The position numbers and the translations under genes were made by a program. A DNA stretch of 64,000 nt from Limnanthes douglasii subsp. nivea (lineage: Eukaryota > Streptophyta > Magnoliopsida > Brassicales > Limnanthaceae), in NCBI GenBank assembly GCA_036936605.1, contig JAUPFV010000003.1:144740997-144804996 (forward strand), written 5' to 3'. Under the pieces are notes generated by a model. It was not told the origin of the DNA and searched no databases. It worked only from the letters and a program-made list of their open reading frames with translations. Shown here piece by piece: positions 35,237 to 46,984 of the stretch; positions within the stretch are counted from its first letter, which is position 1, and each line of letters starts with the position of its first letter.

Positions 35237-37080
35237 TTAACACTTTGGTATTGAGCTTTAATCACCTAATAATGTTTATGGTCCATTGCAACAACTAAAA
35301 CATTAGAGTATATTTCGTAGGAAAACTTATAGGTTAAATACATGAAGATAAGATAGGTTTGTGCATATTAGACAAAGAAGGGTTAATTGATGATATATAG
35401 ATAATTTAATGAATTATATTCACTAACTATAAATAGGTCCAAATAAATTTTAATTCGATTTATCAGGAATACAAGACATAATATGCCATGTTTATTTTCG
35501 ATTCTCTCTTATCTCTTCACTTAATGTCTACACCTTTTGCCCATCGACTTCATCAAGATCTTTATTTTGTATCCTTTAGGAACAGATTGGTGGGAAACTA
35601 GTCAAGTTGTGGGAAAACCATTGCTTGCTGGTCTCAATCAATCGGTTAATCGTTTTCGCGGTAACTCATAATCCCAAGACTTGAAAAGGCAAAGTGGTAA
35701 GTCTAAATATTCATCTTATATATAAGTAATTAAGATTTTAGGATAATCAAAAGTTTAAAACTCTTATGATTCATATCAAAAGTAAATATATTATATACAC
35801 GGTGAGCTACCCATAAATACCATTTCAATTTCCCCATTACCACCTAGTACCAAAAATTAGAAGGTTACTAATTGGCACCTGAACCATAAACCAAACAAAA
35901 ATACCCCTAAACTATAAATAGGATAATTTAAACAAACATAAGTTTTTTTTTTCACCGAGACGTACGGTTCACGTCTCATTCTCTCTTTCTAAACCTCAAA
36001 ATAGATATTACCTTAAAATTTGATTCAAAAATAATATCAAGCTGAAAGCTCTCATCTTTAACATTGATTTCAACCTACCTCGTCTATTTAAACTAATAAA
36101 TAATCTGATAAATCAACTCATAAAGCTAAGCTTTCTTCTTCCTCCATAACCTTTATAGTTTAAGGTCAGGTTCAAACTGTTAAAAACAATTAATATAGGT
36201 TGTTTATTAGGTTTTGAACAAAAATATACATTCGTACTTTGATTTTGTGCGAAACTTGGTTTGGGAATATGAAACGTTCATTTTTTTTGGATTTCTATCA
36301 TTATATATTTGGTGTCCCAGATTGCTATGATGTAGTTACCATGCAGTCTTAATGATTTGATTTTTTTTGGATTTCTGGTATTGTAGGTTTTCCTTGAGGA
36401 AATTTTCCAATCAGAGTAGCCTTGGCTACTTCCTCTAGTTTGGCTTTGTATTGGCTTATTATTCAACTAAAGTGTAATCTTTATTGTCTACTATTTTTAC
36501 ATCTTCATGTATTAAGTTTTTTTAATAGGAGACAATATTTATGCATATGATTTTCTGGGTTGTTGTTGGTGAATCGTTGATGGTTCTTGAGGTCTTGGAG
36601 GCTCAAAGGTAGGATTGTATGTTAATTGCAAAATTTCACCATTTGATTCCATCCTTGGATTATTGTTTCTTTCAGAACTGCTAGGGGTGGAAGATCTGTA
36701 GATGTAGATAGTTGATGGTCTCTCTATAAATGTTGATGACTTAAAGGTTGATTTTTTATGTTTGGCCGATGGCAGGGGTTACCATCCAAGTAGGTTCTGA
36801 GAAAAGATGATCAACAACTTCTTTTGATTGATGTTATTCAAAGGTATAATCTATAATTTGATTGAATATCAAATCAATTTCTTGATCACCAAGAAGGTGT
36901 TTCTCGAGAGAGAAGGATCTAAAGAACTAAATTAGAAGTATATAATACTTGAAAGGTATAAAAAATCTAACAACTTAAAATATTAGTGTTTAAATATTTA
37001 AATAAAATTAGATATCTATTAGTTAGATATAATAAATCATTTTTTTCGAATATTGAATAAACTTTTTATAATATTAAATA
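35237..37080. other. Stretch without a recognised gene
   Basis: AT-rich DNA with no domain-bearing frame. A compact motif ACCGAGACGTACG near 35957 also occurs at 13702 but I can attach no meaning to it. A long TA run lies at 37101-37133. Confidence 0.45.
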
Positions 37081-37091
37081 TAATCACAAAT

Positions 37092-37135
<44 letters not shown>

Positions 37136-37324
37136 AAGTATTTCGTTTATGATATAAATATCTTAATTATTTAAATTAGAATTAATTGATGCATACAAAT
37201 TATTTTTTAATAAACGTATAAACAATACGTTAAATATATATTGTTTAAATATCTAAAAAAAAATACATATCTAATAGTTACATATCAAATAGTTATATGT
37301 AATTATATATCTAATACTTATATA

Positions 37325-37700
37325 TGGTGAGGTTTATTTTTGGTTGAGGGTAATTTTGTCCAGAGTTTTGTGGTATTTCAAAGGTATTTAATGCTTGGAT
37401 AGATAGTAGTGAGAGACTTGAGCTACCTGGTTTTATTAAATGTTAATTACCCTCTTTAATGAAAGTGGTTGGTTATTTATACCCTTAATTATGAGCCACA
37501 TGGGCTTTTGGGTCAACTTATGGATTCGGGTCGAGTTCCAAGACCCATTGATCTTTAAGCAAATAGGGAATTAGCTTAGTCATGAAGTGATTTAGGGTTT
37601 AATACATTTAGTCCTTTTCGGATGGTCCAGTGGGTGGTTTTTGTCCGAATTTCCCCTGTCCGGTTCCCTCAGTGAGTGGTGAGAAAATCTGGACTCATCA
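37325..37700 (-). repeat. Gypsy 3' LTR (376 bp)
   Basis: On minus starts TGATGAGTCC and ends CCTCACCA, with TG/CA ends. It carries a promoter-like GGGTATAAATA word seen in all copies of this LTR. Confidence 0.92.
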
Positions 37701-37715
37701 GTAGCCCCTTTTTTA
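37701..37715 (-). other. Polypurine tract
   Basis: On minus AAAAAAGGGGCTAC directly precedes the 3' LTR, the expected primer position for plus-strand DNA synthesis. Confidence 0.8.
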
Positions 37716-38136
37716 GGTTGTGTTCGAAGGCCTTTGGCAAAACCTAAAAAATAGTTCAAGTGTAATCATAACTTCGTCCGAATATTTCGAAATGTGTAAC
37801 GACTTTATCCGGACATACTCAAACCCTTAGAAGTTGAGCGGTTTTGCCATAGATAGTGGGACACGTGTTCTTCTCTGATTCGCCTCACCGGCCGTTTTCC
37901 CCTAGAAAGGCACTTCCACTTGCTTCAAAAATCAACCTCTTAACTAATGCTGGTGACATCAGCGCCGTCTTTAATCATTATACCTATCTTTTCATCTTCT
38001 CCTAGGTATCAAAGCATCATTTGTCTCTTTAGTATAAATTAGTTCACTTTTCACTCTTTTATCATCTTTATTATCTCTACTCTGTTAATCGTCAAAGTTT
38101 TCACCTTTCAAAAAACCCTTCTTTTGTTGTGAGTTT

Positions 38137-41045
38137 ATGTTCACGGCAAGAAACACCCTAGTAAAAGCTGGGTGGTTCAACTTATCGGAGTTAGATAAAG
38201 CTCAAAAAGTCGAGAGAGAAAAGCGCATTGCTGCGGGCCTCCCTGTTTCTCCTGTCGACAAGCCTGATATACCAAGCTTGGAGCCTGATCAGGGTTCATC
38301 TTCTGCCAAGAGTTCTATACCCAGAAGGTTATTCTAGCCCATTTTTCCTCCAATCGCCTCAGGCTCATCGGTACAAGAGTCAAAGCCTGTTGTTGAACCA
38401 GAACAAGTGGTTACAAGCCTTAGGAAACCTTCCCCATTCATTGCTATGGGGTTAGATGCTGACATTTCCCCGGAGAAGCTGGTAGATAGATAAATGGGTC
38501 GTCTGGTAAAACGGAGAGCTGCTGGTACACAGCCTGAACCAAAATCCACGCCTTCGAAATCCGGGGCAAAAAGTAAAACTGCAGGGTCAGAAGCACCCAT
38601 CAAAATTCCCAAGAATAAGCTGTCCGGTCCGGAGGCAAGCAGTTCAAGCCTTCGAAAAGAGATCTCCGGGTCCGAGCCCCAGCCGGACTCTAGACCACAA
38701 GGGGGAAAAGACGCTCAACAATCCGGAGGGCCTACTGAGCCAACCACTAGCTCTTCTCTTCCTAGAACAGCTGACAATCCCTCTATGGTAATAGAGGATG
38801 TAATGGAGGACGGCATCGAAGAAGTCCCTTTCGAGACTGATGTCTCCAGGCAAACAAGCGAGACTGCCCTCGCTAGGAAGAGCAAAGGCAAGGAAAAAGT
38901 GTGTTTAAAGCATCTGGACCTGCCGGAGTGCCTTGTGGGAAAAATGGGGCCTTGTTTCCACAAAGTGAGTGTTAAATATCTGCTGGCCATGCAGAAAATC
39001 AATTACGCTTTTATTCACACAACTGAACTTGGCCGGATGAGGACGAAGTGGGGAATTCTGGATAATGTTAAAGTAAGGATTCCAATTGATCCGGAGACGC
39101 CCATTGACTGTAAGCTCAACGAGATTGTCTTCTATACTGAGTTATTCAATGGGGACTTAGGTTTCCCTCGGACCCAGAAATAGTCAGATATTTCCATCTG
39201 ATAAAGCTTTGCCCAAGTCAACTAAGCCCTAATGCATGGTTCACCCTTATGTCATGTATCATGGCTTCAAGGCTATCCGGAATTCCTCTTCCGATGGAGC
39301 AATTTGCTGCTGTAGCAAGCCTCTGCAGAAATCATGTCATCCCTTTCTACCACTTCAACATGAGCGACAATTACAAGGTGGTGGATGACTTACTCGAGTC
39401 GGAGAAAAGCTGGAAGACTCAATTTCTGTTCGTCATCGGTGCCTGGGACAATGGGAAGAAAATTAAAGCTGGTGTCAACCCAAGCATGCTTACCAGCAGA
39501 TGGCGAAGTGATGGTAACAATCTCACTACATACTTCCACTTTTACTTATAACAAAAAATCTTTTTATCTAATTATTCTTCTTTTGCTTTTTGGTACTGCT
39601 GCCCAAGGATTTCAACGATTACTTAGAGGCTGGGCAGACTACTTGTGCCAAACTAAATGCTTGGATTGCTGAAAAATGGGCAAATCGCTTCCACAACTGC
39701 TTTACCGGAGCAATTTAACCAGATCCTATCTTTGGAATACAATGGACCGGAGGGATCTGTCTTGGGAGGAATTAACCACTTCACCCCCTCCGGGAGTGAT
39801 TCTCCGAAAGATAGAGGGAAAAGATGGAAAATTGGTCTCGTCGGGCAGAGCTAAAGCCCCAAGCAAGATAAAGGGCAAAAAATTTAAGGCCAAGCAAGGT
39901 GTGGTAGAGGCCAATCCTACCGAGGTGGAGGAAGCTGTCCCAACAACCCTAGAGGGACAAGATCAAGGGCAGATCGATGATGCCTTACTACAAGTGGTGG
40001 AACACGAAAGCACCAAGGAAGTAGTTGGGTCTCCAAAACCTGAAAAGGTCCCAAAAAAGGACAGAAAACGGGGAGCAGAAGATAGAGACCGGGATGCCAA
40101 GAAAAAGAAAACTTCCAAGGGAGATGAGGTTTCTCTCCGGGCTCTGGAGCCACTACCTCTAGTTGATCCAGCTGACCCTACTCAAGCAGAAGAAATCTTA
40201 AGCGATTTCCACATCGGAGAGGGTGCTGGAGGGGACGTTAATATTGATGGTGTCGATATCTCAGGGCTTCAAGGGATTGATCTTCCCTTCAAGGGGTAGG
40301 TCATTTTCTGTTTCAAATGTGAGAGACACTATCACCCACTCCCTATTGAGCAATATTCAGCCAGTGCTTACCTTGGAGAAGCAAGTGCGCAGTCAATCAG
40401 CCATCATCACTACCCTCAATTCCGACAAAGAGAAACTATCTAGAGACCTTCTTAGTGCCAACGAAAATACTAAGGTATTGAGGAAAGAGATGAGGAGTTG
40501 AAGAAACGTCAGGAGGACTTGGCCAACAGGTTGGCCACTTCGGAAGGAGTTGTCAAAGAACTCCAATTAAAGCAATCCGTTCTGGAAAGAGACCTCTTAT
40601 CTTCAAAAGAGGAGGTGAAGGCCAAAGATAGCACCATTTAGGCCTTAACTAATGACAAGACCTCTCTTGAAAATTGTGTGTCCAAGGCTGAGCAAGAAAA
40701 GGCTGACTTGTTAAGGGAGCATGAGAAAACAATTCAGGCTAGGATTGATGCTTATAACAATGAGGTTATAGATTCTCAGGAGGCAAGGTATGCTGAAGTC
40801 AAGTCAGATTTGGTCCTGCTCTTCCATGAAAAATTTCTGAAAAGGACATTGGGAGATTTATGGCGATTTGTGGAGTACGAAGACCTCCCCCATCATACCA
40901 TGGCTGATGGTGATAAATATAACTACTCTAGTGGCTGGGATGACACCACCGATGAAGAAGAAAAGACTGGGAGAGTCCGGATGACGACCCAAAGAAGAAG
41001 AAGAAGCCAAGTGAGGCTGAGCCATCTACAGAAGCTCAGTCTTAG
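38137..41045 (+). pseudogene. Antisense extra ORF of the gypsy element (Transposase_28-like, coiled coil)
   Basis: A gene-sized plus-strand coding stretch of about 900 codons running opposite to gag-pol. It begins MFTARNTLVKAGWFNLSELD, has in-frame stops at 38335 and 38491, then stays open to 39183. Near 39170 a one-base shift leads into VRYFHLIKLCPSQLSPNAWF and MSCIMASRL, resembling the putative gypsy-type transposon domain (Pfam Transposase_28). A 94-bp candidate intron lies at 39514-39607 with a pyrimidine-rich end, but the frame does not close cleanly. Next come a lysine-rich region (KKDRKRGAEDRDRD near 40055), a coiled coil (40370-40740), and VKSDLVLLFHEKFLKRTLGD with an acidic tail. The function is unknown. 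Base composition is richer in GC than the surroundings. Confidence 0.75.
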
Positions 41046-41552
41046 AGTATCAATTATCTTTTTAATTTTCTTATGATTGAACCAAAGTCCTTGGATGGCC
41101 AAGGCATTTTTTGTAACCATATATGGTCCTTGTCCGGATAAACATTTCTTGTCTTAACAATTCAAAGTCCTTGGATGGCCAATGCATTTCGTATGTTTTA
41201 ATGGGTAGTTTCGTTTTGCACAACTCCTGCATTATTTCATGGTTTTTCAATTTTGGTGTCCAATGTTTAAACAACCCTTAGTTATTTCACAAGTATTTTA
41301 AAGTGAGAGTGTTTAAATTCTCCGATGACAAATGTTTAAGTAGTCATTATTCCTCCAATTTAATCCGGTCCGTTCAATAAAAAATTTCAACAAATACTAT
41401 TAAATGAAACAGTCCGAATCTTTTAAGAAGGCATCATATTTTATAAAAAAGGCTGGACACCTCATTAAAACCTCCCCGAGTCACCAGGGAGGAAAGAGTA
41501 TGCCCCCAAATATTTACATGAACTTTTAAACAAGTAAATATTTACATAGTTT
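41046..41552. other. Convergent spacer with repeated word
   Basis: The word CAAAGTCCTTGGATGGCCAA occurs at about 41082 and 41163. A related word, GTCCTTTGTCTGGCCAAAGG, lies at the matching place after the second extra ORF (minus, about 9688-9668). The spacer separates the ends of the extra ORF and pol. Confidence 0.65.
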
Positions 41553-42310
41553 TTATTCCAAGTACGAACGAAGGTGCTCAATGTTCCAGGGATGATTCAA
41601 AATCCTTCCATCTTTGTCTTGGAGCCGGTATGTGCCAGGATTAAGATTTTCACTGACCACATAGGGTCCTTCCCAAGTCGGAGCTAACTTACCGAACTGG
41701 TTTTCTTTAGTATGTAGGAAAACTTTTCTCAATACCTTATCCTCTGGTTGAAAATCCCTTCTCTTAACTTTAGAAGCAAACCTGTTTCTCATCAAACCTT
41801 GATAGTGCACAGCTCTAAGGTGAGCCTTAACTTTTCTTTCTTCTACTAAGTCAAGCTGGCCTCTGACTGCCACTTCGTTAGCGTGTTCGGAAAAATTATG
41901 AACTCGAAAGGAAGGAAGAGTAGCTTCTATGGGAACTATGGCATCCATCCCATTTACTAAAGCAAAGGGAGACTCTTGTGTTGCAGCCCCGAGAGTGGTC
42001 CGGTAAGCCCACGAGACTTCTTGCAAGTAACTTGGCCATTTTCTAGCAGTCCCTTCTAAATTTTTCTTCAGATCGGACAGTATTATCCTGTTAGCCACTT
42101 CAACTTGACCGTTTGCCTGTGGGTGGAAAGGAGAAGAAAAGCAGTCTTGAATGCATCTAGAGGCACAAAAAGCCTTCATTTCCTTGTTGTCAAATTATGG
42201 TCCATTGTCTGTTGTTATCTTATGTGGAATTCCAAATCTGCAACAAATGTTAGACAAAATGAATTTGATAATAGATTTCGAGGTAGTTCTTGCCAATGGG
42301 GCTGCTTCGA
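41553..42310 (-). pseudogene. Gypsy integrase, C-terminal two thirds
   Basis: Starts at the deletion junction with WIEAAPLARTTSKSIIKFIL and FGIPHKITTDNGP. It then has a stop in place of the next residue and an open frame from 42179: FHPQANGQVEVANRIIL, WPSYLQEVSWAYRTT, ESPFALVNGMDAIVPIE and FGKLAPTWEGPYVVSE. The zinc-binding N-terminus and first catalytic aspartate are lost; the DNG motif with the second aspartate is present. Integrase joins the cDNA to host DNA. Confidence 0.9.
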
Positions 42311-42311
42311 T

Positions 42312-42389
42312 CCATGGGTAGAACAATTATAGTTCTGCACCCCCCGGATGCCATGGGTAGAACAATTATAGTTCTGCACCCCCCGGATG
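42312..42389. repeat. 39-bp tandem duplication at the RT-integrase deletion junction
   Basis: The 39-bp segment starting CCATGGGTAGAACAATTATA at 42312 is repeated exactly from 42351. It sits where RT sequence stops and integrase sequence begins. Confidence 0.95.
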
Positions 42390-42676
42390 CCATTTTTCTT
42401 TTTTACCAATACCGGGTTGGCCATCCATAAAGGGTATTGAGATTCCTTTATCTGCCCTATTTTAGTAACTCGGTCGACCTCTTGAACTATGACATCAGCC
42501 TTTTCCTTAGAAAAATCTCTTCTCTTTTGTACCACAGGTGCTATGTCCCTTAGGATGGACAATTGGTGTGATATAACATCTGATGGTACTCCGGTAACAT
42601 CAGCATTGCACCAAGCAAAAATATACTGATGGCCTTTCAAGAACTTTAACATTTTATCCTTTAATTCCCATGTCAT
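42390..42676 (-). pseudogene. Gypsy reverse transcriptase, N-terminal fragment
   Basis: MTWELKDKMLKFLKGHQYIF, then GVPSDVISHQL, VVQKRRDFSKEKADVIVQEV and YPLWMANPVLVKKKNG. This is the start of the RT fold up to the VKKKNG strand. Everything after it, including the YVDD box, is deleted. Confidence 0.9.
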
Positions 42677-42808
42677 CTTGGATCCTATCTTGACACTTTT
42701 TCCTTTAGCCAGAGAGTGTGTTTCAACTTCTTCAATTGGTATTAAAACTCCAGGGGTCTCTCTGGGGTCATCAATTTTACCCTCTCCCCAAGAGGGCCCC
42801 TCAAACTG

Positions 42809-43510
42809 CTATTCCTCATTGATCCAAAATGCCCCCAACGTCCGAGGAGCTAGTGCTGTTGCATAACACTCTCTTGCTACCTTTTGGCTGCTCCAAACAA
42901 CTCCCACTTGTCCTTGCACAGCATACTTCAAGAATTGGTAGACTGTTGAAGCCAATACATGCATCCTAGAGAGCCAAGATCTCCCCAGAATAGCGTTATA
43001 ACAAGTGGGACAATCCACTACAACGAATAGTATTCTAACCATCTTTTTATAAGGGCATTTACCCAATAAAACCTCCTCCTCGAATTCCACGATCACATCT
43101 GTTGAGCTTCCTGTGAAACCCACAATCGACCTGCTCGAACGTTGAATTACTGCCGGATTTTTTCATCTTTTTATAGGAAGTTAATAAGAGAATATTGGCA
43201 GAACTTCTGGTGTCCACCAAAATTCGTCTTATGTCATTGCCCCGATGGATGATCCTATGACAGCAACATCCTCATGAGGACCAGCAATATCCCTCAAGTC
43301 ATCCTCGTCGAAAACAATAAAGGGAAATGGAATCTGCGATTGATAGGAAGTCATGTCTCCTTCCAGTTGGGTAGCTAAAGTATGAACGTGCCTATTTCTC
43401 GAAGAAGCAGTTGGTGCTGTCATGGTGTCTCCTCCGAATATTGTAAGTGACTCATAAAAGTTGATAAGTCCGGACACCGACTTGCAATGTTCTGTGATAA
43501 TACCCACTTT
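42809..43510 (-). pseudogene. Gypsy protease region
   Basis: Two minus frames, 43507-43229 and 43123-42809. The second holds GSSTDVIVEFEEEVLLG, then VVDCPTCYNAILGRSWLSRM, the C-terminal part of a retropepsin-like domain. The first holds VIGSSIGAM near its end, close to where the catalytic DSG strand would lie. A disrupted stretch at 43124-43228 separates them. Confidence 0.7.
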
Positions 43511-43619
43511 ATTCCGGGTTGGATCGAATCTAAATATTCTGATTCTATATCGAACCTTTCGATTATGACCATAGCCCCATCCGGAGCCGATGTGCCTGCA
43601 TTGTTTGGACCAGCTCGAT

Positions 43620-45211
43620 GAGCATTATCAGGCCTATTTCCACCTCTTTTTTAACATACACTCCTAAATTTCCTCTTTCAATCAAATTCTGGACTTCTTG
43701 CTTCAAGGAAATATAAACTTCAGTGGTATGGCCAGTATCATTGTGATACTGGCAGAAACAATTATTACGGATCTCCCTAGGAGACTATAATGCAGTCGGC
43801 CTTCTGTAGTATACTTCGTCTTTGGTTTTGTCATAAATAGTGGCTACGCTTTCTTTCAACTCAGCAAACCACTCCGGTTGAACCCGAGGCCCTCGTTTAT
43901 AACTAGATTGCTGGCTCTGAGCTGGCGCAGCTGGATGAGACTGAGCTTTGGCCCTGTTATGACCCTGTCCGGTTTCCTTGGCTTTGTTCCCGGACTGGTT
44001 TTGATTTTGATTTGGCGCAGCTGGGGCAGATCTCACTTGCCTGTGCACCCTAGTTTTCTTTGTTTCATCAACATTAATCTGTTTAACACCTGATTCAGCA
44101 AAACTCCCCATGTCATGGCCTTCTTCCTGGTTACTGAATTAGCCAAGTTTCCGGGGTTAAAGCCCTGTCTTAGAGAAGCTATTGCTACTTGTTCAAAGCA
44201 ATCAGCCAATCCATTTTTGGTATTTATAAAACGACTTATGTATTCTTTTAAAGATTCGTTTCGTTCTTGGGTACAATGGATAATTGTGTCTTCATTGCCC
44301 TTTACCTCCTTACTTCCAACAAACTATCTTCGAAAGGCCGCCCAAAAAGTGTCAAAATTTCTGATGCAGCCTTGTGGCAAACTGTTGTACCACTTCAGAG
44401 CACTCCCCGTAAATGATTGGGAGAATGCTCTACAAAGTAATTTGTCGTCATCATCAAAATTCATCATGAAATTTTTGAATTGTTCCAAGTGGTTATCCGG
44501 GTCTTTACTGCCATCGTATTTTTCCATTTTTGTACTGTCAAACCTCTTAGGAAGGTTTCCGGATAGTATCTTGGAGGACAATGGAGATTGTCTCCAATTC
44601 CTGACACGACTAAAAACGGTATCCTCATTAGGAGTTGCGAAGATACCTGGCTCATCATGGAAGGCAAAAAGATCCATTAACAATCGATCTACATGTCTCC
44701 GGCTATGACTGTGAGACGATCCTTTGCCCATATGCCTTTTCAACCTTCCATGCCGATCCCTTTTCCTAAAGTACTTTTTGACCAACTTTTGTTTCTTTTT
44801 AGAATGGCCTTCATCACTGATAGATGACAAGGATTCTTCAACTCCATCTTCATTTGAGGAGCTACTGGAAGACTCTGAGTCTGAATCAGAGCTCTCCACC
44901 GGTTTAGACCGGTGAGACTTTTTAGAACTAGCATGAGTCTTTTTTGCACTCACATGAGTTTTTGATGGCTCATGCTCTCTGGGGTTGTCAGTATGATGAG
45001 CTACTGATGCCTTAGACTTTTCTTTTGTGCCTATCTCTGCCCTCTTGACAGCCCTCAGAGCTTCTTTTTCAGCTTTTAACCTATCTCGCTCCTCGATAGT
45101 ATATTCATCATTTTCTCCCACCACTTCTGCCAAAGCTGGTGGTACTTCCTGCACGGCCGAATTCATCCGAACTGATTTTTCTTGATGGTTTTGAATGCTA
45201 GATTCAGGCAC
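43620..45211 (-). pseudogene. Gypsy gag
   Basis: Begins MPESSIQNHQEKSVRMNSAV just after the primer site. The N-terminal 180 residues are charged and serine-rich, with RS-like and basic runs. From about 44600 comes the retrotransposon gag core: MEKYDGSKDPDNHLEQFKNF, LCRAFSQSFTGSALKWYNSL, FDTFWAAFRR. It stops near 44324, and matching sequence continues to the glutamine and asparagine rich frame 44111-43785. Gag forms the particle that packages the RNA. Confidence 0.85.
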
Positions 45212-45219
45212 CGTCGTGC

Positions 45220-45237
45220 TCCCACTGTGGTCGCCAA
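45220..45237 (-). other. Primer-binding site, inner copy
   Basis: On minus TTGGCGACCACAGTGGGA follows the inner LTR edge after two bases. The TGGCGACC start is seen in several plant gypsy groups; I did not determine which tRNA matches. Confidence 0.7.
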
Positions 45238-45239
45238 TT

Positions 45240-45567
45240 TGGTGAGGTTTATTTTTTGTTGAGGGTAATTTTGTCCAGAGTTTCGTGGTATTTCAAATGT
45301 ATTTAATGCTTGGATAGATAGTAGTGAGAGACTTGAGCTGCCTGGTTGTATTAAATGTTCATTACCCTCTTTAATGAAAGTGGTTGGGTATTTATACCCT
45401 TAATTGTGGGCCACATAGGCTTTCGGGTCAACTTATAGATTCGGGTCGAGTTCCAAGACCCATTAATCTTTAAGCAAGTAGGTAATTAGCTTAGTCATGA
45501 AGTGATTTAGGTTTTAATACATTCAGTCATGTTCGGATGGTTCAGTGGGTGGTTTTTGTCCGAATAT
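45240..45567 (-). repeat. Gypsy partial LTR, inner copy
   Basis: Matches the complete 5' LTR except that about 50 bp of its outer U3 start is missing. On its outer side it abuts ATAAT and a second primer-site copy. Confidence 0.9.
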
Positions 45568-45572
45568 AATCC

Positions 45573-45590
45573 TCCCACTGTGGTCGCCAA
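45573..45590 (-). other. Primer-binding site, outer copy
   Basis: TTGGCGACCACAGTGGGA again, directly inside the complete 5' LTR. It is identical to the inner copy. Confidence 0.75.
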
Positions 45591-45592
45591 TT

Positions 45593-45967
45593 TGGTGAGG
45601 TTTATTTTCGGTTGAGGGTAATTTTGTCCAGAGTTTTGTGGTATTTCAAAGGTATTTATTGCTTGGATAGATAGTAGTGAGAGACTTGAGCTGCCTGGTT
45701 GTATTAAATGTTCATTACCTCTTTAATGAAAGTGGTTGGGTATTTATACCCTTAATTGTGGGTCAGATGGGCTTTCGGGTCAACTTATGGATTCAGATCG
45801 AGTTCCAAGACCCATTAATCTTTAAGCAAGTAAGTAATTAGCTTAGTCATGAAGTGATTTAGGTTTTAATACATTTAGTCGTGTTTGGATGGTTCAGTGG
45901 GTGGTTTTTGTCCGAATTGCCCCTGTCCGGTTCCCTCAGTGAGTGGTGAGAAAATCCGGACTCATCA
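45593..45967 (-). repeat. Gypsy 5' LTR, complete (375 bp)
   Basis: On minus starts TGATGAGTCC and ends CTCACCA, next to the ATATA target duplication. It would drive transcription of the element. Confidence 0.92.
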
Positions 45968-45972
45968 ATATA

Positions 45973-46430
45973 TAATAAAATTACATAAAATATCAAATAT
46001 TTTGTTATATATCAACTATTCATCAAATATAAAATAAAATTACATATCTAATAGTTTTATATACTTACATAAAATACTAAATATATATTACAAATATTTC
46101 GTTTAGGATATACAGATCTTAATTATTGAAATTCAAATGAATTAACGTATACAAATTATTTTTTCATAAACGTGTAAAAATGTAAAAAATACTTAAAAGT
46201 GCAGCGTTCAAATATCAAAATAAAATTATATATATAAATAATAGTTAGATATTGTAGATAATTTTTTAGAATATTAAATCAACTATTTATAATATCTAAT
46301 ATAATTACAAAAGATATCAAATAAATATTACATATATTTCGTTTATGATATACATATTTTAATTATTGAAAGTCGAATAAACAAATTTATACAAATTATT
46401 TTTTAATAAAGACATTAAAATGTTAATAAA
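45973..46430. repeat. Degenerate AT-rich repeat of about 240 bp
   Basis: The word ATTTCGTTTA(G/T)GATATACA followed by a TTAATTATTGAAA-like word recurs at 46096 and 46336. A third related copy lies left of the gypsy insertion at about 37141. The gypsy element therefore landed within this repeat. Confidence 0.65.
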
Positions 46431-46560
46431 CATATTAAAATTTTAATAAATATAAAGTAAAATACGACTATGACGAATGGAATAGTATGACTATCATAGA
46501 CATATATACTGATAATATGAAATGTATAATACTCCCTACTAATAATATGAAATGTATAAT

Positions 46561-46800
46561 ACTCCCTCCGTTTTATAATATAAGTCGTTTAAAGCTTTTT
46601 CATCGAGATTAAGGAAAGTAATAATGATTTTGAAAGAAAAAAAAATTGATTGGTGGAGTTAAGAACTTGTGTAGAAGGTTAAGTATTTTATTGGTTGAGA
46701 GTGAAATGTATGTAATTATTGCTGCATTGGGAAATGAGAACGACATATATTATGAAACAAATAAACTTCTTTTAAAAAGCCTTATATTATGAAACATATA
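46561..46800. mobile_element. Stowaway-like MITE 1
   Basis: The left end ACTCCCTCCGTTTTATAATA is a textbook Stowaway-type terminus. The right part, AAAAAGCCTTATATTATGAA, is its diverged inverse. About 240 bp. Confidence 0.6.
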
Positions 46801-46984
46801 TATTTTAACAAGTCACGCTAAGTCATGCAACGTTACGCTATGTCACGCCAGAACTGTTAAATATGAGGTCGGATAGATGACACGTTCTTCAACCTTCCTA
46901 ACGATGATAGACGGTTATATTACTTGTTGTCAGAAGAAAGGATGGCGCGCTCTATCCCACCCACCCTATCTTTGTCACTAACGA

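Larger units (their letters stand above)
37325..45967 (-). mobile_element. Ty3/gypsy LTR retrotransposon, defective, with antisense extra ORF
   Basis: An 8643-bp insertion on minus, flanked by ATATA on both sides (37320-37324 and 45968-45972). On minus the order is 5' LTR, primer site, a second partial LTR, primer site, gag, protease, the start of RT, a deletion, integrase C-terminus, an extra ORF on the opposite strand, polypurine tract and 3' LTR. RT core, RNase H and the integrase N-terminus are gone, so it could move only with help from another copy. The extra antisense ORF suggests the Tat group; this is inference. The older LTR pair shows roughly 5 percent divergence by eye. Confidence 0.92.

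Noticed and set aside
13702..35969. Shared word ACCGAGACGTACG at 13702 and 35957 as paired element ends
   Set aside because: Both occurrences are in the same orientation, no similarity extends beyond the word, and no target duplication is seen.
43878..44915. Plus-strand open frames opposite gypsy gag
   Set aside because: They are shadows of gag; unlike the extra ORF at 38-41 kb they show no domain and no related copy elsewhere.
37325..45967. Gypsy element as an autonomous retrotransposon
   Set aside because: The RT core, RNase H and integrase N-terminus are deleted and gag and protease are frame-shifted.
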